Positions 33,630 through 43,907 of a stretch of 64,000 nucleotides of DNA are shown piece by piece. This stretch comes from Flavobacterium reichenbachii (GTDB lineage Bacteria > Bacteroidota > Bacteroidia > Flavobacteriales > Flavobacteriaceae). Numbering within the stretch: the first letter of the stretch is position 1; each line of letters starts with the position of its first letter. The notes under the pieces are model-generated. The model did not search any database, was not told the origin of the DNA, and saw only the letters and a list, made by a program, of their open reading frames with translations. The DNA is taken from positions 190,713 through 254,712 of the forward strand of contig NZ_MUHF01000007.1 of assembly GCF_002217435.1 (NCBI RefSeq), given 5' to 3'. Position numbers and translations under genes: made by a program.

Positions 33630-34637
33630 ATGTATCATTCAAAAATAGCGGGTCTAGGATATTATGTTCCTTCAAATGTTGTGACGAACGATGATTTGTC
33701 TAAGATAATTGATACCAATGATGAGTGGATTCAGGAACGAACAGGAATTCAGGAGCGCAGGCATATTATTCGTGGAGAAGATACCACAACTTCGATGGGA
33801 GTTAAAGCAGCTAAAATTGCGATAGAACGTTCCGGTATAGCCAAAGAAGATATTGATTTTGTAGTTTTTGCTACATTAAGTCCAGATTATTATTTTCCTG
33901 GACCAGGAGTTTTGGTACAGCGTGATTTAGGTCTAAGAACTGTTGGAGCCTTAGATGTAAGAAATCAATGTTCAGGGTTTATTTACGGAATTTCGGTAGC
34001 AGATCAATATATCAAAACCGGAATGTATAAAAACATTTTAGTAATTGGTTCAGAAGTTCATTCTACAGGATTAGACATGACAACACGCGGACGCGGTGTT
34101 TCGGTAATTTTTGGAGATGGAGCAGGAGCGGCGGTTTTGAGCCGTGAAGAAGATTTATCAAAAGGAATTCTATCAACACACTTACATTCTGAAGGGCAGC
34201 ATGCAGAAGAATTAGCGTTGCAGGCGCCGGGAATGGGAGCAAGATGGGTTACTGATATTTTGGCCGATAACGATCCGAATGATGAAAGTTATTACCCATA
34301 TATGAACGGACAATTTGTGTTTAAAAATGCAGTTGTGCGTTTTGCAGAAGTAATAAACGAAGGTTTGGAGGCAAATGGTCTGCAGATTTCTGATATCAAT
34401 ATGCTGATTCCGCATCAGGCCAATTTGAGAATTTCGCAGTTCATTCAAAATAAATTCAAATTATCAGACGATCAAGTATATAATAATATCCAGAAATACG
34501 GTAATACAACCGCAGCATCTATACCGATTGCTTTGACAGAAGCTTGGGAACAAGGAAAGATTAAAACCGGAGACACAGTTGTTTTAGCAGCTTTCGGAAG
34601 TGGATTTACTTGGGGAAGTGCTATTATTAAATGGTAA
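33630..34637 (+). CDS. fabH: 3-oxoacyl-ACP synthase III (FabH family)
   Basis: The 335-residue thiolase-fold enzyme condenses acyl-CoA with malonyl-ACP to start fatty acid synthesis. The triad is complete: C114 in RNQCSGFIYG, H262 in IPHQANLRI and N292 in YGNTTAASIP. The rest (VFATLSPDYYFPGPGVLVQ, FGDGAGAAVL, TWGSAIIKW) matches the family. Bacteroidota carry several FabH paralogues; the classical one usually sits beside plsX/rpmF. This copy is isolated, so it may have another acyl substrate. The gene symbol is at family level. Confidence 0.88.
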   Translation: MYHSKIAGLGYYVPSNVVTNDDLSKIIDTNDEWIQERTGIQERRHIIRGEDTTTSMGVKAAKIAIERSGIAKEDIDFVVFATLSPDYYFPGPGVLVQRDLGLRTVGALDVRNQCSGFIYGISVADQYIKTGMYKNILVIGSEVHSTGLDMTTRGRGVSVIFGDGAGAAVLSREEDLSKGILSTHLHSEGQHAEELALQAPGMGARWVTDILADNDPNDESYYPYMNGQFVFKNAVVRFAEVINEGLEANGLQISDINMLIPHQANLRISQFIQNKFKLSDDQVYNNIQKYGNTTAASIPIALTEAWEQGKIKTGDTVVLAAFGSGFTWGSAIIKW

Positions 34638-34658
34638 AATTTATATTAATTTTATATT

Positions 34659-34692
34659 AAAGCCTGTTCAGTTAATGAACAGGTTTTTTATT
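34659..34692 (+). terminator. terminator after the FabH-type gene
   Basis: AGCCTGTTCA-GTTAA-TGAACAGGTTTTTT, 22 bases after the stop. Confidence 0.8.
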
Positions 34693-34804
34693 TTTGGCAA
34701 AAAATATAAAGTACATCAAGTACTCGTTGCCTGAAAAGAAGCAGTCATAAATATCGGAAACAGAGATATTAGAACTGCACGCGGAGACATAATAATAAAT
34801 TGAA

Positions 34805-35476
34805 ATGAAAAATAATCAACTCGAAATAGCCTGTTTTAATTTTGAATCAGCTTTAATTGCAGAGGAAAGCGGAGCAGACCGAATCGAATTATGCGAAAAC
34901 ATGCATCTTGGCGGTACAACGCCCAATTATATTCTAGGAGTAAAAGTTCGTGAACAATTAGCCATAAAAATGCACGTTATTATCAGGCCACGAGGCGGAA
35001 ATTTCGTGTATACTGATGAGGAGCTGGTAGATATGAAACTGGATATCAAACAATTTAAAAAGCTTGGAGCAGATGGTTTTGTCTTCGGAATTTTGAATGA
35101 AGACGGCAGTGTAAATAAAACAAAAAACAAAGAATTGGTAAATCTGGCAAGTCCGCTTTCCTGTACTTTTCACAGAGCATTTGATGTTGTTGCAGATGTA
35201 GAGAAATCATTAGAAGATGTTATCGATTGTGGTTTTAAAACTATCTTGACTTCTGGACAAGGAGTAAATGTAGAAGAAGGAATTTCGGTTTTAGAAAAAA
35301 TTCAAAAATTGGCCGATGATCGGATTGTAATAATGCCCGGCGGAGGTTTACGATCAACAAATATTAAACTGCTGAAAGAAAAATTAGATAATACATTTTA
35401 TCATTCATCAGCAATAACTGGTAATTCAGAAACGGCAGATAAAAACGAGATAAAAGCAATTTTAGCTCATTTATAA
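34805..35476 (+). CDS. cutC: CutC family protein (copper homeostasis)
   Basis: The 223-residue TIM-barrel protein has the family features EIACFNFESALIAEESGADRIELCENM, GGTTPN, IRPRGGNFVYTDEE, CTFHRAFD, ILTSGQG and IMPGGGLR. CutC has been linked with copper tolerance in E. coli, but a direct copper-transport role is disputed and the biochemical activity is not known. It starts about 165 bases after the FabH-type gene and converges on a TonB-dependent receptor. Confidence 0.9.
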   Translation: MKNNQLEIACFNFESALIAEESGADRIELCENMHLGGTTPNYILGVKVREQLAIKMHVIIRPRGGNFVYTDEELVDMKLDIKQFKKLGADGFVFGILNEDGSVNKTKNKELVNLASPLSCTFHRAFDVVADVEKSLEDVIDCGFKTILTSGQGVNVEEGISVLEKIQKLADDRIVIMPGGGLRSTNIKLLKEKLDNTFYHSSAITGNSETADKNEIKAILAHL

Positions 35477-35483
35477 AAACAAG

Positions 35484-35519
35484 AAAAGCCTGAAGCTGGC
35501 AAACTTCAGGCTTTTCTTT
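35484..35519. terminator. terminator between cutC and the convergent receptor gene
   Basis: AAAAGCCTGAAG-CTGGCAAA-CTTCAGGCTTTT with T's; symmetric enough to serve both directions. Confidence 0.8.
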
Positions 35520-35561
35520 TTCTACAAGTATTCTAAAAAATATAATTATAATAAAGAATGG

Positions 35562-37979
35562 TTAGAACATCCCGCCGCCACCTTTATTAGTATTGTCATC
35601 TCTTTGTTTACGCTGTAATTTTTTGATTTTACTGCTTCCAAAGTTATACGTTAAACCTAAATAAACCGTTTGGCTCTCCCAAGTAAACTGACCCGATTGA
35701 GGATAAGGATATTCCGTATCAAAGGCATATTTCATAGTGTTGAAAACGTCATTAAAACGTACGCTGATGTTCATTTTGTTGTCTAACAAAGTATAGCGTG
35801 AACCAATGTCCATTTTATACATTTCATGACTATTGTTTTGAACTCCGTCAACAGCACCTCTGTAGAATCCAAAAAGCAAGAAACTTAAACGTTTATTCGC
35901 TTTGAAGTTTGAGTTCAGACGTCCGTTAAATGCCGCAACAGTTACTTTTCTATTTTCTGCGATAATTTCATTAGTGTTTTCGCGAAATTTAGATACAACT
36001 CCTTCTTGATTTATACTCGAAAAATCAATAGATGGCTGAATGTCCCACCATTTTGTGATTTTATAATTCATTGACACTTCAAATCCATAAGCGGTATTAT
36101 GGTCAAAGTTCGTATAAGACATAATTTGTTTGTTTCCACTTGGATCTGTCTCATCTGGATACAAAATTCTGCTGATTTGATCATTGATACTTCTCACAAA
36201 AACACCAGCGGTAAAGCTTCCTTTTTCAAGAGTTTTAGTATAATTTACTTCTACAGAATTAGTAAACTGAGGTCTTAGATCTGGATTTCCTATAGAAGTT
36301 ACCAATGGAGTAGAAAACTCACGAATTGGTTTTGTCTGTCCTAAACTCGGGCGGTCTACACGACGGCTGTAGCTTAATTGTAAAGTGTTTTTCTCATTTA
36401 CATTATAGGTCAAATAAGCAGAAGGATATAAAGTAAGATAATCATCATCATACATAAATTGACCGTGATTTAAATTCGCCTGCATTTTGTAACTTTCAAC
36501 ACGAGCACCTAATTGATAGCTGATTTTTTTGAATTTCTGTCCAAAAGTCACATAAGCAGAATAAATATCAGTGTCATAAGTATAATTAGAAACTAAATTC
36601 TGCGAAGGATTTTGATCGTTTACTCGGCTGTAGTCATTATCAGTTCTTGTCAATCTTGCCTCAGCTCCCGCTTCAAGCGTTGTCTTTTCGTTTAACGGAT
36701 TAACATAGTCAATATTTACGGTACTTAGTTTTCGATTATTACTCAAGAAATCATTATAAATATCTGAACTTTGAGCATTATTGGTCATTGTGATCTGATT
36801 ATCAAAATTTGCATTTTGACTTTCCTTTGTGTCACTATAGTTTCCTTCGAAATCTAAAGTGTGTCCTTCTTTTTTAAAGATATGTTTATATGCCAAGTTA
36901 TAAGTTCCGGTTTTGTTAGGTCCTTCATATCTTGATTTTTGATACATATTTGCAATGTTATCTGGAGAATTAATATAATCAATGTCGGTATTCACTATAC
37001 CATTCCCAGTTGATTTATTCTGATTCGTGTAAATAGACAAAGTATTATGATCATCAATTAGATAATCCATACCAATTTTATATAAGTATGATTCGTTGTC
37101 GTTAACAATATCTAATTTTTGAGTAACACTTTGATCTGATTTTTTGATAAAACCATCATTAAAGTATTTTCCAGAATTATTTCCCGCGTTTCCAAAAAAG
37201 TTCACTTTTCCGGTTTTGTAATTCAAATCTAAAGATTGATTGTATTTTGCTGTTTCACCAAAAGTGATCCCGCCGCTATAACTTCCGTTAAAACCAGTAT
37301 TAGCATTTTTATGCAAAACGATATTGATAATTCCAGACATTCCTTCTGGATTGTATTTTGCACTTGGATTGGTAATTAGCTCAATCTTCTTGATAGAAGT
37401 TGATGGAATCTGTTTTAATAATTGTGCAGGATCAATATTAGAAGGTCTTCCGTCAATTAATACACGAACATTATCATTTCCGCGAAGCGAAAGCTTTCCA
37501 TCCTGATCTACGTTCACAGACGGAATATTGTTCATAATATCAGAAGCAGAAGCTCCAGCAGTAGTTAAATCCTTTCCAACATTAATTACCTTTCTATCGA
37601 TTTTTTGTTCGATTGTCGAGCGTTCGCTTACAATGTTTACACCTTTAAGCTGCGTTGCTTCTTCTTCGAGAGAAACATTTACAGTTGCCGTTTTTTTGTT
37701 ATCGCTTAAAATTATAGATCCGATATATTTTCTAAATCCGATATATTGAATTTCGATCGTATAATTTTTTAAAGCCAAATTTTTAATAGTAAAATCTCCG
37801 TTGTCATCTGTGTTGACTCCAGAAACTACTTTTCCGTTATCTTTAATCGAAACGGTAGCATATGAAATTGGAGCATTATTCGATTTTTCGGTAATTTTCC
37901 CGGAAACCGTTCCAGAATTTTGAGCTTGAACTGTTGTCATTAAACCTAATAACGTGAACAGTAAAAATTTTAATTTCAT
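35562..37979 (-). CDS. TonB-dependent outer membrane receptor-like protein
   Basis: The 805-residue protein has a signal peptide (about 1-19, TVQAQ), a carboxypeptidase-regulatory-like domain (about 22-110, SGTVSGKITEKSNNAPISYA), a plug (about 120-220, with SLRGNDNVRVLIDGRPSNI and KKIELITNPSAKYNPEGMSG) and an outer-membrane barrel of the OMP_b-brl_3 type. The C-terminus is Gly-rich (DNTNKGGGGMF), unlike the aromatic end of classical TonB receptors. Many paralogues exist in Flavobacterium; substrates are mostly unknown. It is transcribed alone. Confidence 0.85.
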   Translation of the reverse strand: MKLKFLLFTLLGLMTTVQAQNSGTVSGKITEKSNNAPISYATVSIKDNGKVVSGVNTDDNGDFTIKNLALKNYTIEIQYIGFRKYIGSIILSDNKKTATVNVSLEEEATQLKGVNIVSERSTIEQKIDRKVINVGKDLTTAGASASDIMNNIPSVNVDQDGKLSLRGNDNVRVLIDGRPSNIDPAQLLKQIPSTSIKKIELITNPSAKYNPEGMSGIINIVLHKNANTGFNGSYSGGITFGETAKYNQSLDLNYKTGKVNFFGNAGNNSGKYFNDGFIKKSDQSVTQKLDIVNDNESYLYKIGMDYLIDDHNTLSIYTNQNKSTGNGIVNTDIDYINSPDNIANMYQKSRYEGPNKTGTYNLAYKHIFKKEGHTLDFEGNYSDTKESQNANFDNQITMTNNAQSSDIYNDFLSNNRKLSTVNIDYVNPLNEKTTLEAGAEARLTRTDNDYSRVNDQNPSQNLVSNYTYDTDIYSAYVTFGQKFKKISYQLGARVESYKMQANLNHGQFMYDDDYLTLYPSAYLTYNVNEKNTLQLSYSRRVDRPSLGQTKPIREFSTPLVTSIGNPDLRPQFTNSVEVNYTKTLEKGSFTAGVFVRSINDQISRILYPDETDPSGNKQIMSYTNFDHNTAYGFEVSMNYKITKWWDIQPSIDFSSINQEGVVSKFRENTNEIIAENRKVTVAAFNGRLNSNFKANKRLSFLLFGFYRGAVDGVQNNSHEMYKMDIGSRYTLLDNKMNISVRFNDVFNTMKYAFDTEYPYPQSGQFTWESQTVYLGLTYNFGSSKIKKLQRKQRDDNTNKGGGGMF

Positions 37980-38303
37980 AATTAGTTAATTGATTGATTT
38001 GATTTGATTGATGATGATTGCTTTGTTAGTTTTTTTCTTTTTTTCTTTTGCTTCAAAATAATTTAAAGTCTCTATTAAGACTCTTTTGCTGTCGATATGT
38101 TACAGAAAATTTAAAAAAAATATGTTTATTTTTTTTGAAGCCTTGTTTTATAGGACTTTGCACTTTTGGTTTTTTGGTAATTTTAACAATTGAAACGTTA
38201 AGCTTTTTATGAAATTCTGATTGTTTTATATAATTTTATATGTTTTTGATTTTCTTTAATTGATGAATAAGCAGTATCTTTGCTCACTTTAAAATAAGTT
38301 TAC
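37980..38303. other. 324-base AT-rich intergenic region
   Basis: This gap separates two divergent genes. Near the receptor gene there is a degenerate ATTGATTTGATTTGATTGAT-like simple repeat (about 37987-38018). The rest is T-rich. The argS -7 box is at its right end. I see no ORF or stable hairpin. Confidence 0.5.
38275..38282 (+). promoter_or_regulatory. argS -7 box
   Basis: TATCTTTG matches TAnnTTTG and lies 21 bases before the argS ATG. Confidence 0.45.
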
Positions 38304-40082
38304 ATGTCATTATCACAAATTCTTACACCTTCTATACAAAAAGCAATTCAGGCATTATTTGATGTTACTGTTGATAAAATCGAATTTCAAGCTACCAGAA
38401 AAGAGTTTGAAGGAGATATTACAATGGTAATTTTTCCTTTATTGAAAGTGATAAAAAGCAGCCCTGCTGAACTGGGAAATAAAATAGGAAATTATCTGGT
38501 CGAAAATGTTTCTGAAGTTGCAAGATTCAATGTGGTTTCTGGTTTCCTGAATATCGTAATTGCAGACAGCTATTATTTGAATTTCTTTAATGAAATAAAA
38601 GACAATAATAAGTTTGGATATGTCACGCCCAATCCAGAAGATAAAGCTATTATGGTCGAATATTCTTCGCCAAATACCAATAAACCTTTGCATTTAGGTC
38701 ACGTTCGTAATAATTTATTAGGATATTCTGTTGCCGAAATTATCAAAGCTTCGGGAAAAAAAGTTTATAAAACTCAAATCATCAACGATCGCGGAATTCA
38801 TATTTGCAAATCGATGCTGGCCTGGGAAAAATTTGGAAAAGGTGAAACACCGCAAAGTTCAGATCTAAAAGGAGACAAGTTAGTTGGTAAATACTATGTG
38901 GAATTTGACAAAGCGTATAAAGCAGAAATTAATCAGTTAATTGAAACTGGGAAAACCGAAGAAGAAGCAAAAAAACAAGCTCCAATTATTATTGAAGCTC
39001 AGGATATGCTTAAGAAATGGGAAGCTGGAGATGAAGAAGTTATGGCACTTTGGAAAAAAATGAACCAATGGGTTTATGATGGTTTCGCTGTAACTTACAC
39101 TAATCTTGGAGTTAATTTTGATAAATATTATTACGAAAGCAATACTTATTTATTAGGTAAAGATGTTGTTCAGGTTGGACTTGATAAAGGTGTTTTCGAA
39201 AAAGATCCTGACGGTTCAGTTTGGATCGATTTGACAGATGAAGGTTTAGATCGTAAAATTGTATTGCGTTCTGACGGAACTGCTGTTTACATGACACAAG
39301 ATATCGGAACTGCAATTCAGCGTGTAAAAGATATGCCAGATGTTGGCGGAATGGTTTATACTGTTGGTAATGAACAAGATCATCACTTTAAGGTATTATT
39401 TCTAATCTTGAAAAAATTAGGTTTTGATTGGTCTTCAACTCTATATCATTTGTCATACGGAATGGTTGATTTGCCTTCGGGAAAAATGAAAAGTCGTGAA
39501 GGAACTGTTGTAGATGCAGATGATTTGATGCAGAATATGACCGATACAGCAAAAAAAATCTCTGAAGACTTAGGAAAACTAGAAAGTTATTCAGACGAAG
39601 AAAAAGCCAAACTGTATAAGACAATTGGTCTTGGTGCTCTAAAATATTATATTTTAAAAATAGATCCTAAAAAACGTATCTTATTTAATCCAGAAGAATC
39701 GGTAGATTTTGCTGGAAACACAGGTCCGTTTATACAATATACTTATGCGAGAATTCAATCTATAATTCGTAAAGCCGATTTTGATTTTTCTTCCAAGACT
39801 ACTATTGAAGAACTTCACGAAAAGGAAAAAGAATTGTTAAAGCAAATCGAACTTTTTCCAGAAGTACTTCAAAACGCGGCACAAAATCACAGCCCGGCTT
39901 TGATCGCAAATTATACTTATGATTTGGTAAAAGAATACAATTCATTCTACCAATCAGTACATATTTTAGGTGAAGTCGATTTAACCAAAAAAATATTCAG
40001 AGTACAGCTTTCTCAAAAAGTAGCAGAAGTTATTAAAAACGCTTTTACTTTATTAGGAATAGAAGTTCCAGATAGAATGTAA
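38304..40082 (+). CDS. argS: Arginyl-tRNA synthetase
   Basis: The 592-residue class I synthetase charges tRNA-Arg. An N-terminal Arg-tRNA-synthetase domain precedes the HIGH motif (H130-L-G-H in KPLHLGHVRNNLLG); the KMSKS position reads GKMKSREGTVV, as in this clade. The C-terminal DALR anticodon domain with GPFIQYTYARIQSI and a short VPDRM end is present. No frameshift. Transcribed alone with a clear terminator. Confidence 0.97.
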   Translation: MSLSQILTPSIQKAIQALFDVTVDKIEFQATRKEFEGDITMVIFPLLKVIKSSPAELGNKIGNYLVENVSEVARFNVVSGFLNIVIADSYYLNFFNEIKDNNKFGYVTPNPEDKAIMVEYSSPNTNKPLHLGHVRNNLLGYSVAEIIKASGKKVYKTQIINDRGIHICKSMLAWEKFGKGETPQSSDLKGDKLVGKYYVEFDKAYKAEINQLIETGKTEEEAKKQAPIIIEAQDMLKKWEAGDEEVMALWKKMNQWVYDGFAVTYTNLGVNFDKYYYESNTYLLGKDVVQVGLDKGVFEKDPDGSVWIDLTDEGLDRKIVLRSDGTAVYMTQDIGTAIQRVKDMPDVGGMVYTVGNEQDHHFKVLFLILKKLGFDWSSTLYHLSYGMVDLPSGKMKSREGTVVDADDLMQNMTDTAKKISEDLGKLESYSDEEKAKLYKTIGLGALKYYILKIDPKKRILFNPEESVDFAGNTGPFIQYTYARIQSIIRKADFDFSSKTTIEELHEKEKELLKQIELFPEVLQNAAQNHSPALIANYTYDLVKEYNSFYQSVHILGEVDLTKKIFRVQLSQKVAEVIKNAFTLLGIEVPDRM

Positions 40083-40103
40083 GTTATTGTACATATAAAT
40101 TTT

Positions 40104-40138
40104 AAAGCCAATAGTTCTTAAACTATTGGCTTTTTTTA
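40104..40138 (+). terminator. argS terminator
   Basis: AAAGCCAATAGTT-CTTA-AACTATTGGCTTT followed by T's, 21 bases after the argS stop. Confidence 0.9.
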
Positions 40139-40183
40139 TTGTTTTTTTGTCGTATCCTGTCCTCTTGTAATATAATTCGGTAA

Positions 40184-40396
40184 TATTTTTGCAGTAATGT
40201 TTTGTGATTTATTTCGCATTTCTTGTTCTTTTAAATAGTAAGACGATTTCTATTCTAAGTATGCAACGACAAACTTCAAATAGAATTCTGTAAAATACTT
40301 CCTTATATTACTTTTAACTATTTTGAATTAGTACCCTATTTAGTGAAATGATTAAAGGACCCACCGTTTAAATTGATTTTTAGACGGTTTTTTTTT
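40184..40396 (+). ncRNA. candidate small RNA unit upstream of the first susC
   Basis: A TATTTTTG (-7-like) lies at 40184-40191 and an intrinsic terminator CCGTTTAAA...TTTAGACGG with nine T's at 40364-40396. Nothing codes in between, and argS already ends at its own terminator. A transcript of about 190-200 bases is possible. Alternatively the terminator is a relic of a duplicated susD 3' end, since a near-identical terminator follows the first susD at 45481. No exact -33 at the standard spacing. Confidence 0.35.
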
Positions 40397-40635
40397 ATTC
40401 TTTTTTTTTGAAATTTCTACTTAGTATTAAAGTAAATGAATTTACTGTTTCAATTGAAAAAATCTTAAAAGCCTTCATTTTTAGTTTTGGCAATTTCTTT
40501 TAAGTAAAAAGAAATAATGACTTTACTGATGAGCCAATTACTTTACTGTTAATTCATTATACAATCTTTTCTTATAAGAACATCATTTAAGTAGTAATTA
40601 TATTACTTTTAATAATGTTAAATCGTGAAATTTTC

Positions 40636-40666
40636 TTGTTAAAATTATATTAATTTGATAAGTTGC
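40636..40666 (+). promoter_or_regulatory. promoter of susC pair 1 (TTG-N20-TAAGTTGC)
   Basis: TTG at 40636-40638 and TAAGTTGC at 40659-40666. The same element with identical spacing lies before the second susC (45740-45770), and the bases around it are conserved, so it is under selection or recently duplicated. TAAGTTGC differs from TAnnTTTG by one base. Confidence 0.55.
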
Positions 40667-40694
40667 ACCCAATTAATCAAAAAAAATAATAATA

Positions 40695-43600
40695 ATGAAA
40701 CAAAAATTGAAAGTATTTGGGGTACTTTTTTTTGCTTTTGCTTGGCAATTTGCATTTGCTCAAGAGAGAAAAATTACGGGAACAGTTTCAGACAAAGCAG
40801 GATTGCCGTTACCGGGTGTCAGTGTTTTAGTTAAGGGAACACAGACCGGCACACAAACTGATTTTGATGGAAAATATTCTACTAAAGCGACGTCAAGCCA
40901 AATCTTGATTTTTAGTTTTGTAGGACTGAAAACTCAGGAAGTAACTGCAAGTTCATCGACTGTGAATATTAAAATGATGGACAATACCACAGAATTAGAA
41001 GGAGTTACCGTTACTACCGCAATGGGAGTTAAAAGAGAAAAAAAATCTCTGGGTTATTCAACACAGCAAATTTCTGGAAAAGATTTAGACGGCGGGGCAG
41101 GTAACGCAAACGTCGCTAACCTTTTATCAGGTAAGGCCGCGGGTGTCGAAGTTTCAAGAAACACCAATTTTGGAGGTTCAACAAATGTTGTGATCCGTGG
41201 TAATAAATCTTTAACAGGCAGTAATCAGGCTCTTTGGGTCGTTGATGGTGTGCCAATAGATAACTCAAATTCTAATACGACTACTCAGGCAACGGGGCGT
41301 GGAGGATATGATTATGGAAATAATGTGTCAGATATTAATCAGGAAGATATTGAAAGTATCAATATTCTTAAAGGTGCTGCGGCAACTGCTTTATATGGTT
41401 CAAGAGCGGCTAACGGTGTCGTAATGGTTACAACCAAAAAAGGAAAAAAAGGAGATAATAATGTTGGTTTTACTTTTTCAAGTGGCTTTACTGTTGGAAC
41501 AGTAGATAAGTCTACGTTTCCTAAATATCAAACTAAATATGGTTCAGGATATGGAATTGGAAGCTCGTTTCTTGATGCAGACAGTCAAATTCCTACCGTA
41601 GATACTTCAAATGATGCTTCTTATGGTGATGCTTTTACCGGACAGCCTGTTTATCAATGGGATGCTTTTACACCATATTCAAAAAATTATGGACAAGCTA
41701 CTGCTTGGAATGCTGCAAAAAATGGTCCTATTTCTTTTTTTAATACAGCTAAAACAGCAACAAACAGTTTGTCTCTTGAAAAATCTAACGAAAAATCAAG
41801 TATTTCGTTGTCTTATGTAAATACAATGCAATCGGGTATTTTGCCAAATAGTGAATTGAAAAAGAATCAGCTGAGTGCTAGATTTAGCCAAAAAATCACG
41901 GATAAATTAACGGCAAATGCATACGCCGCTGTGACTTTACAAAATACTATTGGTAGAAACTCTACAGGATATAATGACAATATTTTAGGTAACTTCAGAC
42001 AATGGTGGCAGACAAATGTTGATTTGAAAGAACAGCAAAACGTTTATAATGCTTCTGGAGGTCAAAATGTTACATGGAACTGGGCTGATCCAACTTCTCC
42101 TGAAGGAATTGTACCTGCGTATTGGGACAATCCTTATTTTACACGTTACCAAAATTATTCTTCAGATGACAGAACGCGTTTATTTAGTTATGCATCTCTT
42201 GATTATAAAATAACAAGCTGGTTGAGTGCTTTAGGCCGAGTGTCGTTAGATACTTATAAAGAACTTCAGGAAGAAAGAAGAGCCGTTGGTTCTATCGCTT
42301 CAGGATTTGGATTATCACCAGTTGATGAAACTTCAGGGTATCAGAGATATGATAATAATTTTCAGGAAATCAATTATGACGGTATGTTAAACTTCAATAA
42401 AAAGTTTGGCGAAGATATTAGTCTGACGGGAATTCTGGGTATGAACTTAAGAAGAGATAATAGAGAGAATGTTCTTTCGTCTACAATTGGAGGTTTGGTT
42501 ACTCCTGGAAAATATGCATTGTCAAATTCAAGATATGCTTTGCCTTTTCCAATTGAACAAAAATATACTAAACAAGTAAACGGCATTTATGCTCAGGCAT
42601 CTTTAGGTTACAAAGATACTTATTTCTTAGATGCATCTGTACGACGTGACGAGTCTTCGACACTTCCAAAAGGAGATAATGCTTATGTATATCCTGCAGT
42701 TTCAGGATCTATTTTGTTCTCAAATTTAATCCAGCAAAAGTGGTTGAATTTAGGAAAATTCAGAATGAACTATGCAGAAGTAGGAAATGATGCAGATGCA
42801 TTACAATTAGTAAATACGTACACAAGAAGTTCTAATTTTAATAATGAACCGATGTATACTTTGCCAAACACTAATAATAATTCAAATCTAAAACCGGAAA
42901 GAACCAAATCTTTCGAAGTTGGTCTAGAAACAAGTATGCTTGACAGACGTTTAGGATTTGATGTTACTTATTATAAAACAAATTCTGTAGATCAAATTGT
43001 TTCTGCAGCAGTTTCTTCCGCATCAGGTTTTACGAATGCATGGGTTAATGGTGGAAATATTGAAAATAAAGGTTTAGAGATTCAAATTACCGGAACTCCT
43101 GTTAAAACAAAAGATTTTAGCTGGGATATTTCGGTAAACTGGTCTAATAATAAAAGTAGAGTTATTTCTCTACCGGGTGGTATAGGTAATTTGCAATTAG
43201 CAGGATTTCAAGGAGGTGTTACAACAAATGCAACTCTTAACGAAGCTTACGGAAGCATAAAAGGTACTGATTACGTTTATACAAATGGTGAACGTACAAT
43301 AGATCAAAAAACAGGTAAATACATGATCACTACAACGTCTGATAATACAATAGGAAATATTACTCCTGATTGGATTGGCGGTGTAAGAAATAAATTGAGT
43401 TACAAAAATGTTTCTTTAGCATTTTTAATTGATACTCAAAAAGGAGGAGATATTTTTTCTTTAGATATGTATTATGGACTTGCAACAGGTTTGTATAAAG
43501 AAACTGCCGAAGGAAATATTCGTCAAACAGGTGTTCTAAATGCTGGAGTCGCTCCCGATGGAACTCCAAATAAAGTAGTTTCACAGAACCCGGGAACATA

Positions 43601-43898
43601 TTCTAATAATTACGGTTACCTGGCAGAACCTGCAAAAGCCTTTGTTTATGACGCCTCTTATGTGAAATTAAGAGAAGTTTCGATCTCCTATAATTTTCCT
43701 AAAAAAATGTTTGAAGGAACATTTGTTAACTCGGCTACTTTTAGTTTGTTAGGTTCTAACTTATGGATAATAAGTAAAAATCTGCCTTATGCAGATCCTG
43801 AAAGTGGATTGTCATCTGGTAATAAATCAAGAGGTTATTCTGTTGGATCATTGCCTACAACTAGAGATATCGGATTTAACTTAACATTTAAATTTTAA
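40695..43898 (+). CDS. SusC/RagA TonB-linked outer membrane protein, pair 1
   Basis: The 1067-residue transporter has a signal peptide (about 1-22, AFAQE), a carboxypeptidase-regulatory-like domain (RKITGTVSDKAGLPLPGVSV), the plug with TAMGVKREKKSLGYSTQQI (the SusC-type linker), INILKGAAATALYGSRAANG, and a long barrel ending in an aromatic residue (FNLTFKF). Members import oligosaccharides or peptides together with SusD lipoproteins and TonB-ExbBD. The substrate is unknown as no hydrolase is nearby. Partner SusD starts 9 bases on. It is about the same length as the second copy but diverged. Confidence 0.95.
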   Translation: MKQKLKVFGVLFFAFAWQFAFAQERKITGTVSDKAGLPLPGVSVLVKGTQTGTQTDFDGKYSTKATSSQILIFSFVGLKTQEVTASSSTVNIKMMDNTTELEGVTVTTAMGVKREKKSLGYSTQQISGKDLDGGAGNANVANLLSGKAAGVEVSRNTNFGGSTNVVIRGNKSLTGSNQALWVVDGVPIDNSNSNTTTQATGRGGYDYGNNVSDINQEDIESINILKGAAATALYGSRAANGVVMVTTKKGKKGDNNVGFTFSSGFTVGTVDKSTFPKYQTKYGSGYGIGSSFLDADSQIPTVDTSNDASYGDAFTGQPVYQWDAFTPYSKNYGQATAWNAAKNGPISFFNTAKTATNSLSLEKSNEKSSISLSYVNTMQSGILPNSELKKNQLSARFSQKITDKLTANAYAAVTLQNTIGRNSTGYNDNILGNFRQWWQTNVDLKEQQNVYNASGGQNVTWNWADPTSPEGIVPAYWDNPYFTRYQNYSSDDRTRLFSYASLDYKITSWLSALGRVSLDTYKELQEERRAVGSIASGFGLSPVDETSGYQRYDNNFQEINYDGMLNFNKKFGEDISLTGILGMNLRRDNRENVLSSTIGGLVTPGKYALSNSRYALPFPIEQKYTKQVNGIYAQASLGYKDTYFLDASVRRDESSTLPKGDNAYVYPAVSGSILFSNLIQQKWLNLGKFRMNYAEVGNDADALQLVNTYTRSSNFNNEPMYTLPNTNNNSNLKPERTKSFEVGLETSMLDRRLGFDVTYYKTNSVDQIVSAAVSSASGFTNAWVNGGNIENKGLEIQITGTPVKTKDFSWDISVNWSNNKSRVISLPGGIGNLQLAGFQGGVTTNATLNEAYGSIKGTDYVYTNGERTIDQKTGKYMITTTSDNTIGNITPDWIGGVRNKLSYKNVSLAFLIDTQKGGDIFSLDMYYGLATGLYKETAEGNIRQTGVLNAGVAPDGTPNKVVSQNPGTYSNNYGYLAEPAKAFVYDASYVKLREVSISYNFPKKMFEGTFVNSATFSLLGSNLWIISKNLPYADPESGLSSGNKSRGYSVGSLPTTRDIGFNLTFKF

Positions 43899-43907
43899 TA
43901 CAATATC

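Noticed and set aside
37987..38018. TTGATTGATTTGATTTGATT as an operator
   Set aside because: A degenerate simple repeat at a gene start; no regulator or second copy supports an operator.
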